Of a DNA stretch of 43,922 nt, positions 35,300 to 43,180 are shown in pieces. The stretch comes from a bacterium (GTDB lineage Bacteria > Elusimicrobiota > Elusimicrobia > Elusimicrobiales > UBA9959). Below the pieces are notes generated by a model, which worked only from the letters and a program-made list of their open reading frames with translations, did no database searches and had not been told where the DNA came from. The position numbers were made by a program, and so were the translations under genes. Within the stretch, counting starts at the first letter, position 1. Each line of letters starts with the position of its first letter. Location of the stretch: assembly GCA_021811405.1 (NCBI GenBank), contig JAJZOZ010000005.1, positions 1 through 43,922 on the forward strand, written 5' to 3'.

Positions 35300-35328
35300 A
35301 TTCTAACAAATTTACTTATAGTTAGAAA
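35300..35328 (-). promoter_or_regulatory. Promoter of the yajC-secD-secF-waaA group
   Basis: On the minus strand, TTTCTA (35323-35328) and TAGAAT (35300-35305) are separated by exactly 17 nt in the only AT-rich part of the 77-nt gap between tgt and yajC. The -10 matches consensus at 5 of 6 positions and the -35 at 3 of 6. Confidence 0.5.
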
Positions 35329-35343
35329 CCGCCCCGTAAAAGC

Positions 35344-36483
35344 TCACTTGGCGGGTAGGTAGGCGTCCATGAAGGCCTTCCTGGCCTGGGGGAAGGTGCC
35401 CGAGGCGGCCGCCTGCCGCATCAGGCGTGTCTGGTTCATCAGGAAGCGCAGGTTGTGGACGGAGATCAACTGGCTGGCCAGGATCTCCCCGGCCTTAAAG
35501 AGATGCGACAGGTAGGCCTTGCTGTAGTTGCGGCAGCAGGAGCAGTCGCAGTCCGGGTCCAGCGGGGACTCGTCGTTCTTGAACGGGGCGTTCTTGATGT
35601 AGAGCTTGCCGCTGCTGGTCAGGGCCTGGCCGTTGCGGGCGTTGCGGGTGGGCAGCACGCAGTCGAACATGTCCACTCCGAGCTCCACCGAGTTCCAAAT
35701 GTCCTCCGGCGTGCCGAGGCCCATGAAATAGACCGGCTTGTCCTTCGGCAGGTTCTCCATCACGGCGGCGAGGGACTCCATCATCTGGGCCTTGCTCTCG
35801 CCCACGGACAGCCCGCCTACCGCGAAACCGTCAACGCCCAGGTCGGCCATATGCCTGGCCGCTTCCGCGCGCAGGTCGGTGTAGACCGAGCCCTGGATTA
35901 TGCCGAAGAGCTTAGGGCGCTTCTCTTGGGGGATGTGGCGCACTTTCTCGGTAAAATGCGCCTTCGCGCGCTCGGCCCACTTTTTCGTCTTTTTCAGCGC
36001 GTCCAGGGCGTCGGCGCGGGAGGCTGGGTTCTTGACGCAGACGTCGAGGCAGGTCCAGATGGAGGATCCGATGGAGGCCTGGAAATCTATCACCTTCTCC
36101 GGCGTGAAGAAATGCGGGCTGCCGTCGATGTGCGACTGGAAGTGGACGCCGTTGTCGGTGATCTTGCGCAGGCGGCTCAGGCTGTAGACCTGGAAGCCGC
36201 CGGAGTCGGTGAGCACGGAGCCCGGGTGGTTCATGAAGCCGTTGAGGCCGCCGAACTTCTCCAGCGTGGGCAGGCCCGGGCGCAGGTAGAGGTGGTAGGT
36301 GTTCGAGAGCATGCACTCGGTGCCTATCTCGACGAGGTCGCGCTCGTTGACGGCCTTCACGGTGCCCTGCGTGGCCACCGGCATGAAGACCGGCGTATGC
36401 ACGAGGCCCCTGTTGGTGGTCAGCACGGCCGCCCTTGCCCGGGTCTCCTTGTCGTTGTGCAGTACCTTGAAATGATGTTCCAT
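35344..36483 (-). CDS. tgt: tRNA-guanine transglycosylase
   Basis: A 379-residue enzyme that exchanges guanine 34 for preQ1 in tRNAs with GUN anticodons. LTDSGGFQVYSL contains the catalytic general-acid region, and FDCVLPTRNARNG holds the nucleophile Asp region. The zinc site is the CDCSCC cluster plus a His about 30 residues later (LISVHN). Length is typical. It follows queA across a 229-nt gap filled by repeat copy 3. Confidence 0.98.
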   Translation of the reverse strand: MEHHFKVLHNDKETRARAAVLTTNRGLVHTPVFMPVATQGTVKAVNERDLVEIGTECMLSNTYHLYLRPGLPTLEKFGGLNGFMNHPGSVLTDSGGFQVYSLSRLRKITDNGVHFQSHIDGSPHFFTPEKVIDFQASIGSSIWTCLDVCVKNPASRADALDALKKTKKWAERAKAHFTEKVRHIPQEKRPKLFGIIQGSVYTDLRAEAARHMADLGVDGFAVGGLSVGESKAQMMESLAAVMENLPKDKPVYFMGLGTPEDIWNSVELGVDMFDCVLPTRNARNGQALTSSGKLYIKNAPFKNDESPLDPDCDCSCCRNYSKAYLSHLFKAGEILASQLISVHNLRFLMNQTRLMRQAAASGTFPQARKAFMDAYLPAK

Positions 36484-36514
36484 GAGTTAATTCCTCGAAA
36501 ATATAGTCCAAGTA

Positions 36515-36691
36515 TCCGGCAGGCCTGCAGGTTCGCGGGGTCTGTCGAGGGTGAGCCTTCGTCGGGCCGGTGTCTCGCACACCGTGCTCGCACCTTGACA
36601 CTCGGGCTCGTCGCTGCGCAAGCCTCGCCCTGCGCGACATCCCTCCAAAGGCTCACCCTCGCCACCCGCTCCGGTCATTCAGCCTGCCGGA
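36515..36691 (+). repeat. Palindromic repeat family, copy 3
   Basis: The best-formed copy. Outer arms TCCGGCAGGC (36515-36524) and GCCTGCCGGA (36682-36691) pair perfectly. Inner arms CGAGGGTGAGCCTT (36546-36559) and AAGGCTCACCCTCG (36648-36661) pair perfectly over 14 bp. The interior shares CCCTCGCCACCCGCTCC exactly with copy 1. CGCTGCGCAAGCCTCGCCC (36612-36630) matches copy 2 at 18 of 19 positions, inverted. CACACCGTGC is common to all copies with small changes. It fills most of the queA-tgt gap and contains no credible ORF. Confidence 0.9.
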
Positions 36692-36712
36692 CTTCTGCTC
36701 CGTATCCTGCCG

Positions 36713-37759
36713 CTAAAAGACCAGCATCGAATCGCCGTAGGAGTAGAAGCGGTACTTCTCCTTCACGGCCTCGGCGTACGCTTTGAAAAGGAGCTCCCGG
36801 CCGGCGAAGGCGGCCGTCATGTAGAGCGGGGCGGAATCCGGCACGTGCAGGTTGGTGATGAAGCCGCCCGCCACCTTGAACCTGTGGCCCGGCATTATGA
36901 AGAGGCCGGCCTTGCCGCTGCCGGCGCGGACCGTGCCGTTATCTTCGGAGAAGGTCTCGAGGGTGCGCATCGAGGACGTTCCTACCGCTATCACGCGTCC
37001 GCCTGCCGCGCGGTGGGCGTTAACGGCCTCCGCCGTCCCGGCGGGTACCTCGCAGGCCTCCTCCATCATCACGTGGGAAGAGGGGTCCTCGGAGCGCACC
37101 GGCTTGAAGGTGCCCCAGCCTATGTGCAGCGTCACGAAGGCGCGCCTGACCCCGGCCGAGTCCAGCCGCGCGAAGAGCTCCGGGGTGAAATGGAAACCGG
37201 CGGTGTGCGCCGCTATGGAGCCGGCCTGCTGCGCGTAGACGGTCTGGTAGCGGTCTTCGTCGGCGGGGGCTTCCGCCCCGCGGCGCTTCCTGGCGTTCAG
37301 TATGTACTGCGGCAGCGGCACCTCGCCGTTGGCGGCCAGGTAGGCCTCGTCCACGGGCTGCGAAAAGCGGAAGGAGTAGCTGCCGTCGGGGTTGCGGGCC
37401 AGGCATTCCGCGCAAGCCCCTCCGGCGCAGTTCAGGCGCTGGCCGGGCTGGATCTTCCGGCAGAGGGCCGTCCAGAGCAGGCCGCCGGGCCCGGCGGGGG
37501 CCATCAGCAGCAGCTCGGACTTCCCGCCGGTGGGCTTTGCCGCCGCCAGCCGCGCCTTCCAGACCTTGCTGCGGTTCAGCACCAGCAGGTCTTTCGGCCC
37601 CAGTATTTCCGCCAGGTCCCTGAAGGAACGGTTGGCCGTGGTCCCTGCCGCCCTGTCCACCAGCATCAGGCGGGACGAGTCGCGCGGCTCCGCGGGCCGG
37701 TCGGCTATGAGCGGCTCTATCTCCAGCGAGGAGAACTCCGTAAGGGACCCGGAGCTCAT
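36713..37759 (-). CDS. queA: S-adenosylmethionine:tRNA ribosyltransferase-isomerase
   Basis: A 348-residue enzyme that adds the cyclopentane ring of queuosine from SAM. The N-terminus includes IADRPAEPRDSSRLMLVDR, and VLNRSKVWKARL is the early motif. AHTAGFHFTPEL, HIGWGTFKPVR, GTSSMRTLE and NLHVPDSAPLYMTAAFAG are family segments. The ATG at 37759 overlaps the spoIID stop by 4 nt. It is separated from tgt, its pathway partner, only by repeat copy 3. Confidence 0.97.
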   Translation of the reverse strand: MSSGSLTEFSSLEIEPLIADRPAEPRDSSRLMLVDRAAGTTANRSFRDLAEILGPKDLLVLNRSKVWKARLAAAKPTGGKSELLLMAPAGPGGLLWTALCRKIQPGQRLNCAGGACAECLARNPDGSYSFRFSQPVDEAYLAANGEVPLPQYILNARKRRGAEAPADEDRYQTVYAQQAGSIAAHTAGFHFTPELFARLDSAGVRRAFVTLHIGWGTFKPVRSEDPSSHVMMEEACEVPAGTAEAVNAHRAAGGRVIAVGTSSMRTLETFSEDNGTVRAGSGKAGLFIMPGHRFKVAGGFITNLHVPDSAPLYMTAAFAGRELLFKAYAEAVKEKYRFYSYGDSMLVF

Positions 37760-38880
37760 ATATCCGTTATCGCCGCGCCGGGGTAATACTGGCGCAGGAT
37801 CCTCTTGAAAGGGCGCCCCTTCAGCGCCATGTATTTGGCCCCGTCCTGGCACATGCCCACGCCGTGCCCCCAGCCGCGGCCCGCGAACTCGTAGCCGCCC
37901 TTGACCGCGCTGATGGAGGTTATATAGGTGCTCCTGAACTCGAAGGTGCCGAGCACGTTGCGCAGGTCGGAGGCCGGGACCGAGCCGGAGCCGCTGTCCG
38001 ACCTGACCCGGATGGTGAGCGCGCGCCCCGAGCGGTCGGTGCTGCCCACTTTGACGCTCTTTATCTTCAGTGCGGTGGAGCCGAGGGACTGCACCGCCTT
38101 CAGGAGGTCCTGCGCGGGCACGAAGAGCCTCCAGCGATAATGGGAGGAGGGTTTGCAATAGGGGTCCGTCACTCCGTAGAGCGGCTTAACCACCTCCTCG
38201 CCCCAGGCCGCCTTGGCGCTGGCGGTGTGCCCGCCGCAGCAGGCGTGGAAGAAAGCGGTGATCAGCCTGCCCTTGTACTTCAGCACCAGCCCTTTGGTGG
38301 AGTCCACCGCCTCCTTGACCCGGGGGCTGATGTTGTGCGTGCCGTTGTACGCCTGTTTCTCGGTGCCGTTGCTGACGTCGTAATCGCGGTTGGGGCTGAT
38401 ATGCTTGAGCGCGTACGTGCGCGAGGCCACGGCCTGCGCTTTCAGGGCCTCCATGGGCCAGTCCGGGCTCATCTCTGCTGGCAGCACGCCGTAGAGATAC
38501 TCCTCCAGGCCTAGATGCTCCACGATGTCGAGTTTCCTGTCCTCGGTCAGGTCGATGTAGATATCGCCCTGGTAGAGATGCTTGCCCAGGCGCACCTTCT
38601 CCTGCCCTTCGCCGGGCAGCAGGCGTATAGGGGAGGAGAGATGCTGTCCCGCGATCGCGATGCCGGAGCCCTGCGGCCTGACCTCGTAGGAGGAGTTCTC
38701 GAGGAGCATGAACTTCTGTCCGCCGTCCACCTCTAACACGTACAGGCGGGCGGAGGTCTTCAGGTTAAGGGAGGACGCGCCGCGGGAGATGGCCACCCGG
38801 ATGACGGGCTCTCCCGCCGTGGCGGAAGCCGCCTGGACGGTGCAAAGCAATGCGAGGAGAGGCGGTAGGAAGCGTCTCAT
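37756..38880 (-). CDS. SpoIID/LytB-domain cell-wall protein
   Basis: A 374-residue secreted protein with a signal peptide ending near residue 22. The SpoIID domain includes LEEYLYGVLPAEMSPDWP with the catalytic Glu, ALKAQAVASRTYALKH, FFHACCGGHTASA, and the end motif GRGWGHGVGMCQDGA. SpoIID is a lytic transglycosylase acting on denuded glycan; LytB versions enhance amidases. The organism need not sporulate, since many non-sporing bacteria carry it. It lies 6 nt after ruvB and overlaps queA. Confidence 0.92.
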   Translation of the reverse strand: MRRFLPPLLALLCTVQAASATAGEPVIRVAISRGASSLNLKTSARLYVLEVDGGQKFMLLENSSYEVRPQGSGIAIAGQHLSSPIRLLPGEGQEKVRLGKHLYQGDIYIDLTEDRKLDIVEHLGLEEYLYGVLPAEMSPDWPMEALKAQAVASRTYALKHISPNRDYDVSNGTEKQAYNGTHNISPRVKEAVDSTKGLVLKYKGRLITAFFHACCGGHTASAKAAWGEEVVKPLYGVTDPYCKPSSHYRWRLFVPAQDLLKAVQSLGSTALKIKSVKVGSTDRSGRALTIRVRSDSGSGSVPASDLRNVLGTFEFRSTYITSISAVKGGYEFAGRGWGHGVGMCQDGAKYMALKGRPFKRILRQYYPGAAITDI

Positions 38881-38886
38881 TAAGGC

Positions 38887-39912
38887 TCAGAGAAGGTCGG
38901 GCTGGCCTGGAAGCTTGAAGCCTAGGTGTGACGCGGCCTTGGCGGTGAGCACCCGGCCGCGCGTAGTGCGCTTCAGGAAGCCGGACTGCATCAGGAAGGG
39001 CTCGATGACGTCGGTGAGGGTGTCGGGCTCCTCGGAAACGGCGACGGCCAGGGTCTCGATGCCCACGGGACCGCCGCCGAACTTCTCGGCGATGGTCGTC
39101 AGTATCCTGCGGTCCAGGTTGTCCAGCCCTTCCGGGTCTATCTCGAGCGCGGTCATGGCGGCCTCGGTGACGGACCTGGTCACCACCCCCGCGGCCCTGA
39201 CGTCCGCGAAGTCCCGGACGCGGCGCAACAGGCGGTTGGCTATGCGGGGAGTGCCGCGGGAGCGGCGGGCTATCAGGGCCAGGGCCTCTTTCTCGGCCCT
39301 GCTGCCGAGTATGGAGGCCGACCTGGCCAGGATGCTGCAGATCTCCTCTTCGCCGTAGAAGCCGAGGTTGAAGACTATGCCGAAGCGGTCGCGCAGCGGG
39401 CCGGTCAGCAGGCCGCTCCGGGTGGTGGCCCCGACTAGGGTGAAGCGGGGGACGGCGAGCTTGAGCGTGGTGGCCCCGGGCCCCTGGCCGGTATTGATGA
39501 AGAAGAGGAAATCCTCCATCACCGGGTAGAGCGCCTCCTCGACCGCCGCGTTGAGGCGGTGTATCTCGTCGATGAACAGGATGTCGCCCTCCGAAAGCTC
39601 TGTGGTCAGCATGGCCGCCAGGTCGCCCGGCTTGGAGAGGACCGGCCCCGAGGTGACCTTGATGTTGACGCCCATCTCCCGGGCCAGGATATGGGAAAGG
39701 GTGGTCTTGCCGAGGCCGGGGGGCGAATAGAAGAGGCAGTGGTCCAGCGGCTCCCGGCGCCCCTTGGCCGCCTGGATGAAGACCTTGAGGTTCTCCTTAA
39801 GCTTGCGCTGCCCCACGAATTCGTCGAGGGTGTTGGGACGCAGCGCGGTCTCCAGCCTCGAGGAATCCTCGGGGCCGGTGCGGGGGGAAAGAACGTCCTC
39901 TTTGTCTGCCAT
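38887..39912 (-). CDS. ruvB: Holliday junction branch migration helicase RuvB
   Basis: A 341-residue AAA+ motor. It has LRPNTLDEFVGQRKLKENL at the start, Walker A PPGLGKTT, Walker B LFIDEIHRLN and sensor 1 VGATTRSGLLTGPLRDRFG. A C-terminal winged helix ends near TTRGRVLT. Length and motifs match the family closely. It lies 2 nt after ruvA. Confidence 0.98.
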   Translation of the reverse strand: MADKEDVLSPRTGPEDSSRLETALRPNTLDEFVGQRKLKENLKVFIQAAKGRREPLDHCLFYSPPGLGKTTLSHILAREMGVNIKVTSGPVLSKPGDLAAMLTTELSEGDILFIDEIHRLNAAVEEALYPVMEDFLFFINTGQGPGATTLKLAVPRFTLVGATTRSGLLTGPLRDRFGIVFNLGFYGEEEICSILARSASILGSRAEKEALALIARRSRGTPRIANRLLRRVRDFADVRAAGVVTRSVTEAAMTALEIDPEGLDNLDRRILTTIAEKFGGGPVGIETLAVAVSEEPDTLTDVIEPFLMQSGFLKRTTRGRVLTAKAASHLGFKLPGQPDLL

Positions 39913-39914
39913 CT

Positions 39915-40526
39915 TTATTTGGGCGAAAGGCGCTTCAGCGCCAGGCGTATGATGACTTCGGCGGCGGCCCCGGAGGGGGCTTCGGCCGCGGCTTCCTCCA
40001 GGGCCGACCTGGCTTCCGAGGCCCTGAAGCCAAGCGCGGCAAGGGCGCTCATGGCCTGCGCATAGGCCCCTGAAGCGGCCTGGGCGCGGGGGCCGGCGTA
40101 GGCGGGCAGGGCGTCCGGCAGCTTGTCCTTCAGGGCGGCTATCAGCTTGTCGGCCGTCTTCGCGGTGAAGCCGAAGATCCCCGTCAGGCGCTTAGGGTCC
40201 CTGGCCGCCACGGCGGCGGCGAATTCAGGCATGGAACGGACGGCTTTTCCGAGGTAATCGAGGGCCTTCTTCGCGCCGGTGTTCGGGACGGCGTCGCGGA
40301 GCAGGTCGAACAGCAGCTTCTCCTCGCGCGTGCGGAAGCCGTAAAGGGCGGTGCCGCCGTACATGCTGATGGATTCCGCCAGGAAGACCTCCGCGGAGGA
40401 ACCCTCCGGGCCAAGGTCCTCGAGCGAGGGGACGCAGAGAAAGACCTCGTAGCCCAGCCCGTTGACCTCTATCACCGCGCTCTCCCCGCCTTTGGAAACT
40501 ATCCTGCCGCGCAGGTACGCTAGCAT
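39915..40526 (-). CDS. ruvA: Holliday junction DNA-binding protein RuvA
   Basis: A 203-residue protein that holds the four-way junction as a tetramer. An N-terminal OB fold starts with MLAYLRGRI. The middle has the helix-hairpin-helix domains (KRLTGIFGFTAKTADKLI). The C-terminal domain III contacts RuvB (ALAALGFRASEARSALEEA). It overlaps ruvC by 7 nt. Confidence 0.95.
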   Translation of the reverse strand: MLAYLRGRIVSKGGESAVIEVNGLGYEVFLCVPSLEDLGPEGSSAEVFLAESISMYGGTALYGFRTREEKLLFDLLRDAVPNTGAKKALDYLGKAVRSMPEFAAAVAARDPKRLTGIFGFTAKTADKLIAALKDKLPDALPAYAGPRAQAASGAYAQAMSALAALGFRASEARSALEEAAAEAPSGAAAEVIIRLALKRLSPK

Positions 40527-41032
40527 GCGCTCCTCCTTGCGGCGGCGACGGCCCTCGCGAAGGGCGCCAGGCGCAGGTGGCAGAGCCCGGCGGCCATGGC
40601 GTCGGCGACGTCGTCGGGCTCCGGGGCCGAGGCCAGGTTCAGCGTGAGCTGCACCACGCGCTGCATCTGGCGCTTTTCGGCGGTGCCGCTGCCCGAAACG
40701 GTCTTCTTGATGACCTTGGGGTTGTACGGATAGATCCGGATGCCGGCTTTCGCGCAGGCGAGGAGTATGACGCCCCTGGCATGGGTGGTGTTAGCCTGCG
40801 TGTCGGCCCTTTTCGAGAAGAAGACCTCCTCTATCGCGGCTTCCTCCGCCCCGTGCTCCTTGATAAGGGCGCTGAAGGCGTCGTAGATCGCCACCAGGCG
40901 CTCCTCCAGCGGGGCTTGCTTGGGCGTGTGGACAAGACCCGAGGCGGACAACGACGGGGCCGCCGGGCCCCGTTTCTCCAGGACGGCCCAGCCGGTCCTG
41001 TCCAGCCCCGGGTCTATGCCAAGTATCCTCAC
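40520..41032 (-). CDS. ruvC: Holliday junction resolvase RuvC
   Basis: A 170-residue RNase H-fold nuclease that cuts junctions symmetrically. The acidic active-site residues are visible: Asp7 in GIDPGLDRTG, Glu68 in AAIEEVFFSK, and Asp141 and Asp144 in DDVADAMAAG. It completes a ruvC-ruvA-ruvB set and lies 3 nt after yebC. Confidence 0.97.
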   Translation of the reverse strand: MRILGIDPGLDRTGWAVLEKRGPAAPSLSASGLVHTPKQAPLEERLVAIYDAFSALIKEHGAEEAAIEEVFFSKRADTQANTTHARGVILLACAKAGIRIYPYNPKVIKKTVSGSGTAEKRQMQRVVQLTLNLASAPEPDDVADAMAAGLCHLRLAPFARAVAAARRSAC

Positions 41033-41035
41033 GTT

Positions 41036-41788
41036 CTATTTGCCCAGCCTGGCTATGATGTCGTCGGGGATGTTGAAGTTGGAATAGACCTTCTGCACGT
41101 CGTCGTGGTCCTCCAGCTCCTCCATCAGGTCCAGGACCTGCTGCGCCTTGTCCTCGCCCACGTTGACCTCGTTCTTCGGGAGCATCGTCACCTCGGCGGT
41201 GGCGAGGACGATCTTCTTCTCCTCCAGCTTGGCCTTGACGGCGTCGAAATCCTGCGGGGCGGTGATGATCTCGAACTCGTCGCCCTCGGGGGAGCGGAAG
41301 TCCTCGGCGCCCAGCTCCAGCGCGAGGTTCATCAACTCGTCCTCGTTCGCGCCTTCCTTGGCGACGGCAATATAGCCCTTCTGCTCGAACATCCAGCCCA
41401 CGCAGCCGGCCGAGCCCATGTTGCCGCCGTGGTTGTCGAGGATCTTGCGGATCTCGCTGGCGGCGCGGTTCTTGCTGTCGGTGGTCACGTTGATGATGAT
41501 GGCGATGCCGTTGGGGCCGTAGCCCTCGTAGGTGATCTCCTCGTAGGTGACGCCGGGCTCCTGGCCGGTGCCGCGCATGATGGCGCGCTTGACGTTGTCG
41601 AGCGGCATGTTGGCGGCCTTCGCGTCCTCGACGGCCTTGCGCAGGCGGGGGTTGTCCTCGGGCTTGCCGCCGCCGGTGCGGGCGGCTATGGAGATCTCCT
41701 TGATTATCTTGGTCCAGACCTTGCCTCTTTTTGCGTCGGTGATCGCTTTCTTGTGCTTTATGCCCGCCCAGTGAGAATGTCCGCCCAT
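41036..41788 (-). CDS. yebC: YebC/PmpR-family protein (TACO1-like)
   Basis: A 250-residue protein with the characteristic start GGHSHWAGIKHKKAITDAKRGK. NMPLDNVKRAIMRGTG and YEGYGPNGIAIII follow. The family was described as transcriptional regulators and more recently linked to translation of difficult motifs such as polyproline. It has an AAGGAG Shine-Dalgarno and heads the yebC-ruvCAB operon. Confidence 0.97.
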   Translation of the reverse strand: MGGHSHWAGIKHKKAITDAKRGKVWTKIIKEISIAARTGGGKPEDNPRLRKAVEDAKAANMPLDNVKRAIMRGTGQEPGVTYEEITYEGYGPNGIAIIINVTTDSKNRAASEIRKILDNHGGNMGSAGCVGWMFEQKGYIAVAKEGANEDELMNLALELGAEDFRSPEGDEFEIITAPQDFDAVKAKLEEKKIVLATAEVTMLPKNEVNVGEDKAQQVLDLMEELEDHDDVQKVYSNFNIPDDIIARLGK

Positions 41789-41839
41789 GGTGAACTCCTT
41801 GCCCGCTAATGGTATTTCTTGAGATAGACCGCGGCTTTT

Positions 41840-41888
41840 TTACGCACGCGATAAATAAATTATATAATAACGCGGCTGCTTTACTCAA
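41840..41888. promoter_or_regulatory. Bidirectional AT-rich promoter between yebC and tRNA-Arg
   Basis: A shared ATTATATAAT core gives TATAAT on both strands (41863-41868 plus; 41859-41864 minus). For yebC, TTGAGT (41883-41888) lies 18 nt upstream of the minus box, giving a leader of about 64 nt. For the tRNA, TTACGC (41840-41845) lies 17 nt before the plus box. The yebC direction is the stronger match. Confidence 0.55.
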
Positions 41889-41923
41889 CCGCGCCGCGCC
41901 CGCTGCGGCTCAGCGCGGCAACG

Positions 41924-42000
41924 GCCCCCTTAGCTCAACTGGATAGAGCGGCTGCCTTCGAAGCAGTAGGTTAGAGGTTCGAGTCCTCTAGGGGGCGCCA
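41924..42000 (+). tRNA. tRNA-Arg, anticodon TCG
   Basis: A complete 77-nt cloverleaf. The acceptor is GCCCCCT paired with AGGGGGC, the D stem is GCTC/GAGC, and the anticodon stem is GCTGC/GCAGT. The loop CTTCGAA has TCG at 34-36. The T arm is AGAGG-TTCGAGT-CCTCT. The discriminator is G and CCA is encoded. TCG reads Arg codons CGA/CGG. A 6-bp GC-rich inverted repeat (41889-41918) lies between the promoter and the tRNA. Confidence 0.95.
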
Positions 42001-42075
42001 GTTTCGGCATGGGCCCCGCGTCCGCGTGTAACTATTTTGTAATCAAAACTTAACCATACCGAAAACAACGAAGAT

Positions 42076-42081
42076 TACAAT
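42076..42081 (+). promoter_or_regulatory. Putative -10 box of the HEAT-repeat gene
   Basis: TACAAT ends 6 nt before the ATG at 42088, at the same distance as the box before the TPR gene. The upstream 50 nt are AT-rich compared with the rest of the window, and there is no Shine-Dalgarno. A leaderless start is likely. Confidence 0.45.
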
Positions 42082-42087
42082 TTATAC

Positions 42088-43179
42088 ATGGTTCCACTGC
42101 TCCTGCCCGTTCTGGTGACTCTGGCCGCCCTCCCCGGGCAGGCCCAGACCCCGTCGAAGAAGGAACTAGGCCATAAGGCGCTGCAGTCGGTGGTCGATTT
42201 CCTCAAGAGCGACGACTCCGAGGTCCGCGGTCTTGCCGTGCAGGTGCTGGGGGAGGCGGGCAACAAGGCCGCCTCGGGAATGCTGCGCAAGATGCTCCAG
42301 GACCGCGATAAGCACGTGCGCATAGCGGCGGCCCGCGCCCTCTGGCAGATCGGCAGCCCGGCCGGACTCAAGACCCTCCAGGACATAATAGACGACGTCC
42401 CCGCCCAGGGCCCCGTCGCGGTCACCAATACCCCGCTGGTGGAGCTCAAGATCATTTCCCAGAACAGGATACGCGAGAAGGCGATGGAGACTTACGCCTG
42501 GATGCGGGGGGAGAAGGCCGCCGACCTGCTTTACAAGCTCAAGAACGACAATTACGGCACCATAAGGGACGCGGCCGGCAAGGAGCTGGCGCGCCTGGGG
42601 CACGAGGACGAGCTGGCCCCTTTCCTGGAGGCCCTGTCGGACCCGGACGAGGGGATACGCTACAACGCCGCGGGGCTGTTCTCCAGCATCTGCGCCAAGG
42701 CCGCCGTCGGGCCTCTGGCCAGGCTCGCCTCAGGCGGGGATTCCGTCCGCGTGCGCATGGCCGCGCTGGACGCGCTGGCCTGCTCTCCCGGCAAGAAGGA
42801 CGCGGCCGCGGAGCTGCTCAAGCTGACCTCGGACGAGAACCCGACGATACGCTACAAGGCGGTCTCTGCCCTGGGAGGCATAAAGGAAGACAAGGTCCTG
42901 GCGCGGCTCAAAGAGATCTCCTCCGCGGACAAGGACGTGCGCCTGCGCATAGCGGCCCAGAAGGCGCTTATGGGTTCCGGCGTCCCGGCGGACTTCTCCG
43001 TTGCGGGGGACGCACTGACGGCCGCCAGCCCCGATATCAGGCTGGAGGCGCTGGAGGTCGCGGCGGCTTTTCCCGAGGACAAGTCCCTGCCGCTGCTGGC
43101 CTCGGCGCTGGACGACCCGGATACGAAGGTGAAACTTTACGCCGCCCTGTACATACTGAGGACGGCCGAGCGCAAGTGA
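42088..43179 (+). CDS. Exported HEAT-repeat protein
   Basis: A 363-residue protein with a signal peptide (VPLLLPVLVTLAALPGQAQ). About nine HEAT/PBS-lyase-type helical repeats follow, recognisable by D-x-x-V-R-x-x-A-A/V-x-A-L spacing, for example DDSEVRGLAVQVLGEAG, DKHVRIAAARALWQIG, NPTIRYKAVSALGGI and DKDVRLRIAAQKAL. Such arrays bind proteins; the partner is unknown. The next gene starts 1 nt after its stop, suggesting that both are expressed together. Confidence 0.85.
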   Translation: MVPLLLPVLVTLAALPGQAQTPSKKELGHKALQSVVDFLKSDDSEVRGLAVQVLGEAGNKAASGMLRKMLQDRDKHVRIAAARALWQIGSPAGLKTLQDIIDDVPAQGPVAVTNTPLVELKIISQNRIREKAMETYAWMRGEKAADLLYKLKNDNYGTIRDAAGKELARLGHEDELAPFLEALSDPDEGIRYNAAGLFSSICAKAAVGPLARLASGGDSVRVRMAALDALACSPGKKDAAAELLKLTSDENPTIRYKAVSALGGIKEDKVLARLKEISSADKDVRLRIAAQKALMGSGVPADFSVAGDALTAASPDIRLEALEVAAAFPEDKSLPLLASALDDPDTKVKLYAALYILRTAERK

Positions 43180-43180
43180 T

